NCBI RefSeq assembly: GCF_017562075.2
Contig: NC_054081.1
Coordinates: forward strand, 6,863,502 to 6,927,501
Direction: 5' to 3'
DNA length: 64,000 nucleotides
Source of the DNA: Anopheles merus
Lineage: Eukaryota > Arthropoda > Insecta > Diptera > Culicidae
Position 1 is the first letter of the stretch. Every line of letters starts with the position of its first letter. Positions 24,101-33,100 of the stretch are shown here, one piece after another. Made by a program: the position numbers and the translations under genes. Below the pieces are notes generated by a model, which saw only the letters and a program-made list of their open reading frames with translations, did not search any database and was not told the origin of the DNA.

Positions 24101-27100
24101 GAGGTCTTTAAAGCACCAACTTCTGTCTCTAAACCTTCTCTAAATCGTCAACTTTTGCCTCTAATGCTTCAATTCTGCCTCCAAGACTCCAATTCTGCCT
24201 ACAGGGCTTCAATTATTATCTTTGGGGCTCCAATTATTGCCTCTAATATTCCAATTCTCGTCTCTAATGCTCAAATACTTGTCTACAATGGTCCTATTCT
24301 TGTCTCTAATGCACCTTTTTTGCCTGGCAGGCTCCAATTCTTGTTCCTAATGCTCCATTTTCCGAATGCTCCATTCCAAAGGCTCCAATACTGCCTACAG
24401 AACTTCAATTCTGCATACAGGGCTTCAATTGTTATCTTTAAGGCTCCAATTCTTGTCTCTAATGCCCCAATTCTTGTCTATAATTCTCCAATTATTGTTT
24501 CTAACTTATCCCATTCTTGTCCCTAATGTCTTGTCTCTTTTTTTTGTCCGCAAGTGTCCAACTCTTGTCCCTCCGCCAATTTTTATCTCTGAAGCTCCTA
24601 TTTGTGTCTCTAAAGCTTCTCTAAGTCGTCAATTTTTGCCTCCAAGGCACCAATTCAGCCTTCAAAGCTCCAATTGTTGTCTGTTAGGTTCCATTCTGCC
24701 TCCAAGTCACCAAAGATTGTCTATAAGGCATCAATTTTTACGAATAAGGCTCCAATTCGGCCTCAAATCCTCCAATTCTTGTCTTTAAGGTAGCTTTTTT
24801 GCCTCTAAGGCTTCAATTATTGTATCTAAGGCTCCAATTCTGTCTCGAATGATTCACTTTGCCTCCAAGCCACCAACTTCTGTCTTTAAGGCATCAGTTT
24901 TTGTTCTAAAGCTCCAATGTTTGATGGATTAGGATCAATGACGTCATTCGGTAAGTCATTCGGTTATTGTTTTATAATGTTTTATTTCGTTTCTGTGAAT
25001 CTGCGTGCCCCGAAAGCTTTATCAATTCAAGCCACATGAAGAATTTCTGTTGGTGATTTTGAAAGGTTCAATTGATCCTTCGAAAGTAGAGATTTACTGA
25101 GTGCATTTGAACATGAAAGTTATCACAAATCTGTTCTGATACCTAATGACTGTTGTGCCTTATAGACAAACATTAGTGCCTAGAAGGCGCCATTTAGTGG
25201 CTAAACCATTCAAATCATTCCTTTTTTTGCTTTTAATAATTTTGATAGACAATTTTGTTTCCTTTGATATATGCCGCATCATATTTACATGAAATTTCAT
25301 CCACACTCATTACACAATTAAAATGGACCTTATTCGAGCTTGCTCTGCTCAAAACCTCTAAGCCAAGGCTTACCTTCTCGAACCGGGGCTGCTGGTAGAA
25401 GTTGATCGCATCGAGCCAGTCCTGCAGATAGTTCACGCAGTACATCATGATCTTCTTCGCCAGCGGCGCGTGGGACGGATCCTGCAGGTGCGAGATGATC
25501 GACCACATCGGGTAGGCGCTCGCCTCGAGCTCGCAGCTGAAGGCGGCATAGTAGGAACTCGACTCGAACTCGACATGGCTGATGATTTCGCGAATGTTTA
25601 CATTCATTCCTGGCGTGGATGGGGAAGAGAAAGGAAGATAAAATCGCTTGTTCGATGCAACGGTTGACTGTGTGTGTGTGTGCCCCCTCCTTACCTTGCA
25701 ACATCGATAGGAACTGGAACCACATGTCGATCAGATCGTCGTCCTTGAGGAAGACGAGCGCGACCGACTCGTGCGACAGCACGTTGTTGAAATCGGACAC
25801 CAGCGGCCAGTAACAGTGCTCCTTCATCACCCGCTCCGCACAGTCGACCACGTAGTGGAAGTTGTGCTCGGGCGTGTGCAGCGTGTGGGGCGTCAGTATC
25901 TTCGACATCATCTGCCGCAGGCTGATGATCATCACGTGCAGCAGCGACAGCTCCTCGACCATCTTGAGCGCGAGGCTCTCGTTCGAGAACAGCTGCACGC
26001 TCATGTGCACCACCCGGTTGCTGAGCGTGTCCGGGTCGCTGGACAGCTCCAGCACGCTCGGGATGCGGCAGTAGTGCATCACGAACGTGCGCGTCAGATG
26101 CTCCTTGTAGTCCTGGTCGGGCAGCATGTTCAGCAGGAAGCAGACGATCTGCTGCTGGAACTCGTACTTGAACGTCCAGAAGATGAACTCCTCCAGCAGC
26201 GTCTCGTGCACGATCGTCCGTCCGAGCGCCGCCAGATGGGCGTAGTCGGGCGGCGGCTCCGGTGACGGGAACTGGCGCAGCGCCTCCTCGTACTGCAGCC
26301 ACCCGTCCCGGATGTACTTGCCGTACCGGGGCGACGGGTACGGCGGGTCGAGCAGCCGCCGGTACACGCCCCGGTCGATCAGCGTGCGCGTCATGACGCG
26401 CCGCATCAGCTCGCCCATGTTGTTGAACTCCATCAGCATCGCGCAGTAGTCGTTGCAGTACTCGGCCGTCCGGTGGCAGTCGTCCGAGTCGAGGTTGCTC
26501 GCGCTGTACTCGCGGAAGTGCAGCAGCATGCGCAGGATCAGCCGCGGCATCATCGCTTCCGCCACCAGCATCAGGTCGTCCGGGACGGGCGCCTTGTTCT
26601 GGCAGTTGTTCAGCCCGTGGTCGCTGCAGAAGCCCTCCGCCTTCATCACGGACGTGTCGCCGCAGTCGCAGGCCCCGCCCGCCTGCGACAGGAACATGTT
26701 GAAGTCGTGGTTCTGGTGGTTGCCCCGCTTGAAGCAGTCGCGACAGATCGACATGCACGGGGAGATGCCGCACGTCCGGCACCGGTACGCGACCACGTGC
26801 GGTATCCACACCAGCCCACACTTGGCGTGGTTGTCGTACGCTCGCACTGCGCAGGAGAGAAAGAGAGAGAACGAATGAAAAAAGAGAGGTTAGAATAGGT
26901 GCAAGGATTAAGTGAGCGTTGCTGTCAAAACGGAATTCAATCCACCCGAGGAAGAGTTCTGCACTTCATACTCGGTCTGTCGTATCTGTGCCAATATTTG
27001 CAAACGACGCGGAATAAGGGGTGGTCACGTTAAATGCTAACAAGCCGCTGTTTGCGTACCCCATTTTTGTTTTGCTGCAGCAACTTTCTTTTTGGCCTGC

Positions 27101-30100
27101 ATTAGATCAGCCATGGTAAATTACGCCCACACGCCGATCGTGTCGGGCCGGATGACGCGAGATGATAGTCAAGTACGAGGACCGTTGGAGTTGAATTTCT
27201 GCGAGGTGACCACCCTCCTCCCCCTCTCAGAAGAAGAGAAAATCTGCCGGGGTGGGTGGTTGTGAACGATGATGTCGTGCGATGGATAAATTTAGCTACT
27301 TTCTCTGGTTCTTTTCCCCCCGGAGGTCCAACGGGTGACAAAAGCAAACAATCAATAGGTAGGCGAAGAATCAGACTAGCGCGCAACGGTTGCAATATGG
27401 TTTAAATGAGGCAAAACGATCAATTCCTGTTTTAGCCAAATAGTTCTACTTAAATTCTTGTGTTTATTTATTTTTTTATATAAGAACATCCGCAGCAGGC
27501 ACTGGAATTTCTGCGTTTGCCCATCATGACACATGCACACTGCCCACTGTTGCACCACCAACAAGCCAGCAAGAGAGCTGCGAAAAGCAAGTGGATGAAA
27601 AGGAGGGGTGGCACCATGGCAACATTCGCGACGTAGGCATTATTGCAAAAAAAAATAACGAAAAAATAAAGTTCATTCCAAAACATGCCGCAAGCGAGGT
27701 AATTCATCGCTTCATTCATTCTGCCCGTAAAACACACACGCACACACGCGAGCAAGAGATAGAGAGAGAAAGAAAACACGCGCGTACAGCAGACGCAGCA
27801 CCCGAGAGACACCGTGGGCACGCACACCAGTGACACGATGGTGCCACTATGGGATTTTCGGTGGACAAAATTTGGCTTTAAAATATTTCTTTTTAAAAAA
27901 TTACAAAATAATTTTATTTAAATTTTTTTAACTTAAATGAAGAATGTTTGCTCTTCAATATGGCAGCTTCAATATTATTTTATTTTCTGCATCATGCAAA
28001 TAGGAGTACAGTCTGTTCCCGAGTTACGCGGTTCTCGACAAACGCGGGTTCGGAAATGAACGGTTTTCTAAATTTGACAGATCAAATGTCAAATCAGTAC
28101 AATTTGCTGCAAGAATTGTCTAATGCAGTATAAATTGCATTTTTGCACAAATCGTAATAATAAAAAATAAAAAAGTGTATAAAAGCACAACATTTAATCG
28201 AAATTACCGAGTAATCAATTGTGCTCGCGATTGAGTCGGGGTAATCCGAAAATCGCGAAAATCGACTTACGCTGATATTCGAGTTACGCGGATTCCTCGG
28301 CAACGCACAAACCGCGTAACTCGGGAACAGACTGTATGCAACTATTATGCTCATATTTGTTAATGATTTTTTTTAATTCATACTTTGTGTACAGTCGCAC
28401 GGCATTAATCTAAACTCTTCGTGAAGAAACTGAAGGATTTAATGTAATTTGAATGTGCAAATAGAATACTGCAATTACTGCCGTAAGTTACGAAAACACA
28501 TTGAAGGAAATAAACACTATTCCTTTATTATTATGTCATTAAATGAAACTCATCCTCTTACTGTGTACTTCATTTGTAGGTTATCTTAAACAAACTAACC
28601 GTTCTAGTGTGCTAGCTGATGACAAATGATTTCATCTGTTATGAACAAACCAGCGCCATTTATTTCATATTTACGTCTAAACAAACCGGTCGTCAAATGA
28701 ACGAATTCATCACCATAACCTTTACGGTCTTTAAATCATAACATCTTAACTAAAGGAATCCATTCAACACGTGCAAAAAACAACAATAAGCCACGTGCTC
28801 CAAAAGGTGGAAGCCGAAAGCGACGTTGCGGTAAGCTGATGACATCAGGTACATTGTTGAACGTTGTGGCAAAATGTTTGCTTTAACGCGCTTTGCAAAT
28901 GAATTCTAAATTGCTCGTGTTTGCAAGTAAGCAAATACGTTTTTTTAATGGGCATCCAGTTTCCAACGTTGGAATCGTAAAAATAGCTTAATGGGAAACG
29001 TCAAATAAATCACATTGATTTTTTTTTGCAAAACTTTCTGTTCTGCCGAGCAGTAAAATCTATCATTAAAAAAAATTCACAACACAGTTTGTTGTTCCCT
29101 TACGCCATCGAACAGCGTCGCAATGGGAACCTGATCGCAGCCGATGCATGATCTAATCCGACCAAACCCAAAATCCGATGACAGAACTCTGAGAAAAGAG
29201 AAAAAAGCGGTTCTGTCGATACAACACTTAAGCCTCTTCTTCTTCCTGGAACACTTGACCGCAAACTACTACTTGTCAATAATACTTTTTCCTCTCTCGT
29301 TTTTATTTTTTCTTCTCGTTTGTTGATAGGCATACAATCAGTTTCTATAGCGTCCAGCAGTAGCATGTGTGAGTGTGTTGCGTTTTTTTATCTTTTTGCA
29401 TACCAAACCAGCACCGTCACAGAGAGAAGGTCATTCATCGCGCCGTTTGCTGAACTAGATTAGTTCATGCCTCGCTCTCTCCCTCTTTCTCTCTCTCTGT
29501 TTAGACATGCCAATCGAAAGATTTGCAATAAAAAAAATAAACTCATATGACTCGTCATGCGACACATTTGCCCGGCCAATCCCCATAGTGACGTCGCTAA
29601 GAATGCATGACCGTTCTCGATCGTTCACCCGATCGGCCCGATCGCACACGCGAGAATGCCTATGGATTGTGGATCTATTCCTACTGGATGCTTGTTGTGC
29701 GTCACTCCCTTTATTCCCCTCCTTCCCCGGGCAGGAAGCAAACGGAAACCAGAAGCCGTGCGGGTGTGCCTCGGTGTGGTCAGCGTGTAACATTGCTAGA
29801 AGCTCCTAAGAGACCAGCACACACTGTAACTCTGCTGCTGGGGAGGCGGGAAAGAGTTCGTTGGTAAAGAGTGATCGCACACACACACATACACGCGCGT
29901 GTATGCCGCCCTTGGTCTGCGTACAGCAGCACACAGGCGAGTGGCGGCGAACCACATGATCGAGCGAAGACCGCAGAATGGGGCAGCACCACAGTTCAAC
30001 GGCATGCGTTTGGGCTCCCGTCATTGTAAGCCTTCTTGCTAGCTAGCTGACGGGCTGAGGGGGGAGGGGGGGAGGAGAAAGGCTTGCTCATCTCAAGACC

Positions 30101-33100
30101 CGTCCGTGTGCACTCAACGGAGCGCGCGCACAGGTTCCGTGGCGATTCCCTTTCATTTCTCTTTTACTTCTCTTTCTTTGCGCAATACCTACACACACAC
30201 ACGCATACCGGTCTAACGCAAGACTGTGTGTGTGTTATTTTTCGGGTTCATTGACGCCTCAGAAGCTTTTTTCTCACTCCTCTGTTTCCCCAATTCCAAC
30301 CACAATTCAATTTTTGCTTCCCTTTTTTCTTCGATTGATTTCTGTGAAGCTTTGCCTTGACGAAACAACCCATTTAGCTGTTTGCTGTTTTTTTTTGTGT
30401 GTTAAACTTGTTTCTACGTTCGTGTGTGTGTGTGTGTGTGTGTTTGTCACCTGCATTCTTCATTCGGCAGCGAATGCCAGCTCACTATGAGCAGTTGAAC
30501 TCACAAAGGCGGTCACCAAATTGTATCATTGAAGGCGAACACCCTCGAGTTGCTGGGATGCTGAACGGCAACGCCCCGGCATAAAACTAAAGGATGGGAA
30601 TGGGGAACGAGAGAAAGAGGGAGACGGATCTTTCATTGCCCCCTCTTTTGCAGACGTTCCAGAGTTCCCAGTGATCATCATTACACGCGCGAGCTCGAAA
30701 GTTCAACGATCTTTCGAAGCAACAAGAGGCTCTACACAACAAAAAAACAGGGAGTGGGGAGGGAGAGAAGAACGCACAAGCTGTACGCAACACACACACA
30801 CACACCCCGTGAGGTTTCACCATACAAAGTCACGCCGAAAATGGTTGGGTGTGGGGTGTGGAAATACCCACCCGCGAGCTGCGATGACGAACAGAAGAGA
30901 CGCGAATTGCTTTACGACGTCACTTTCATCCGCGATCGACGACCTTGACAATGACAGTGAACGAACTCTGGAACTGGGCGTCGGACGCGCACACACACAC
31001 ACACACACACGCGGTGTATGCGCGCGCTCACACGCCCGCTCTCTGGCGCGATAAAGCGAGAGAAGCTGCGCGCTCCAGCCACAGTGGCATATCACTCGCC
31101 CGGAAGAGGGGTTCGTTGCTTGTTGCCACCACACAACAGCTGGGAGGGGGTGCAGGTGATACAGAAGAGATGCGGTGGTGTGTGTGTTCAGCTGATCCAA
31201 GCGAAACCACCCTGCTCTCCCGAGGAGAAAGCGAACGTACAATTTACACTCTGCAGTACCTGGTGGTGGTCTGCAGTACGATTGGCGGAATTTCGCAATT
31301 CGGACCTAAACGAGAACCTAACTGGGCAATGCCCTACAGTAGGTATCGTCCGTATTTCTCTAGCTGCAATTAGTGATGCTTGTTCAGGGAAGTAAGGGGC
31401 ATTAGGCACTCTCCAGCGAAGAGGTAAAACGATAGAGGTGTATAGGTTCAAAGAATTTTGGTTTGGAACTTCCCCCTATGATTCTGCTCAGACCCTGGAG
31501 ATGATCAGGGAAGGTTCTTGATAGCTGCAACTATCGGTCTGCCAAAAGATGACGTATAAAACTAACTTCTAGTCGAATTCAATAAGCAACTAAGCAAAGA
31601 TAACGCTAGCAATGTCAGACACCACCGGGTGTACCTTACGAAATCTTGAGATTTACAATTTCTTATAGGTCACTCACTATTGGAATTTCTTGGGACACTT
31701 ACAGTAAGTAATTCTGGGATGAAGAGAGCTGCCAGCAACATTCTATACTGAAGTGAATCACACGACCAGAGAGAGTTTACTAAACATCTATAGCAAATCG
31801 GTCCAAGTGTCATGGAGACATGATCCAGCATGTCTTGACATCGTTCTGATCCACACTTTCATTTCATTGGACATTTATAACAAGAAATTCTAGATATCAC
31901 ACGGCAGACGTTTGACGTCACGTAGGGTCAATTGTTGAGGTTTTATTGGACCTTTGTAGGAAGTGACTTTGGGAGCCAAGGCGACACATTGGTTATAGCA
32001 ATAACCGACAGTTGGATTTGCTTGGTCTTCTATAGGAAGTGGTTCTGTATAGTAGGAGACATGTGCAATAGATCAGATTATATTGCACATTAATGCCAAG
32101 TGGGTTGTAAGCCCTAACACCGATATCTCTTGGAAATTTATCATCAACTCTGATATTTTAGTTCGACATTCGTAGCCTGGGTGATTCTATTCGCTGGGAT
32201 TTTATTGCACATTTATTACAACTCTCTGGATAGGTTTGGAAAACATACAGGCCACATTGGAGTCTTCCAGTCATCACACACTTTCAGTCTCGAATGTGGT
32301 ATCGAAGTTGCTATAAAAGCTATGTTTCACTCTAAAAGTGGGGTTGTTTCTAGGAAGAATGCAGCAGCATTCCAATGAAGATATAAACATTTATAACAAG
32401 TTGCCTCGTTAAGCTTACAATTCTGCACTACTTGCACACCGGACAGGTCAACATGAGGACCCGATGTGTGCTCGGGGGATGTCTGAAAGAAAGGCGATCC
32501 AAACCTCATTGCCCTCCCGCCCGCTTATGGCCATCGATGGCCTTGAAGCAAACCTTACCCAACAGCGACGCACATTTTGGCGTTGAGCATTACACAAAGG
32601 CGAGTAATACGATAGTTCCTCTCCGCTGCCTCTTCACAGCTCTTCGTGGCGGATATCTCAAGAAACGCTTAACCCTTTTTATTCTTACTCGTTATTCTCT
32701 CTCGCTCTCTTTCTGTATCTTCCACTGTCTTTATCTCTCTCAATCTCAGAATTTTGTTTTGTTCTCAAAAATGATATCAACGAGGGAGCAGCATCCCTCC
32801 GTCGATCTTCCAGCAAGATGATGCAATTTAATAAAACAAAAATGGCGCTCTCAATCCACACGCACACCACGTGCTTTTGCTCACCATTCCCATCTCCCGG
32901 TTTATTATTGGCTATGTGCGAACTTTTATTTTCCCCTTTTTTTTCATACCAAATCTGTTACGTTCTCATCATTTCGTTCTCGTTCGTTCGTTCCTTTTCA
33001 TACCTTGCCGTAATTTCGCCGCTACACTCGAAGCATCATTTGCGCCCGATATTGCTGCATGAATCATCGGCGTGCAGCATAAACTTCACCCGTTTTGCGG

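Noticed and set aside
23813..24788. Open frames rich in SNAPILVSNAP-like repeats
   Set aside because: Translation of the 21-bp minisatellite within Ubr3 intron 3.
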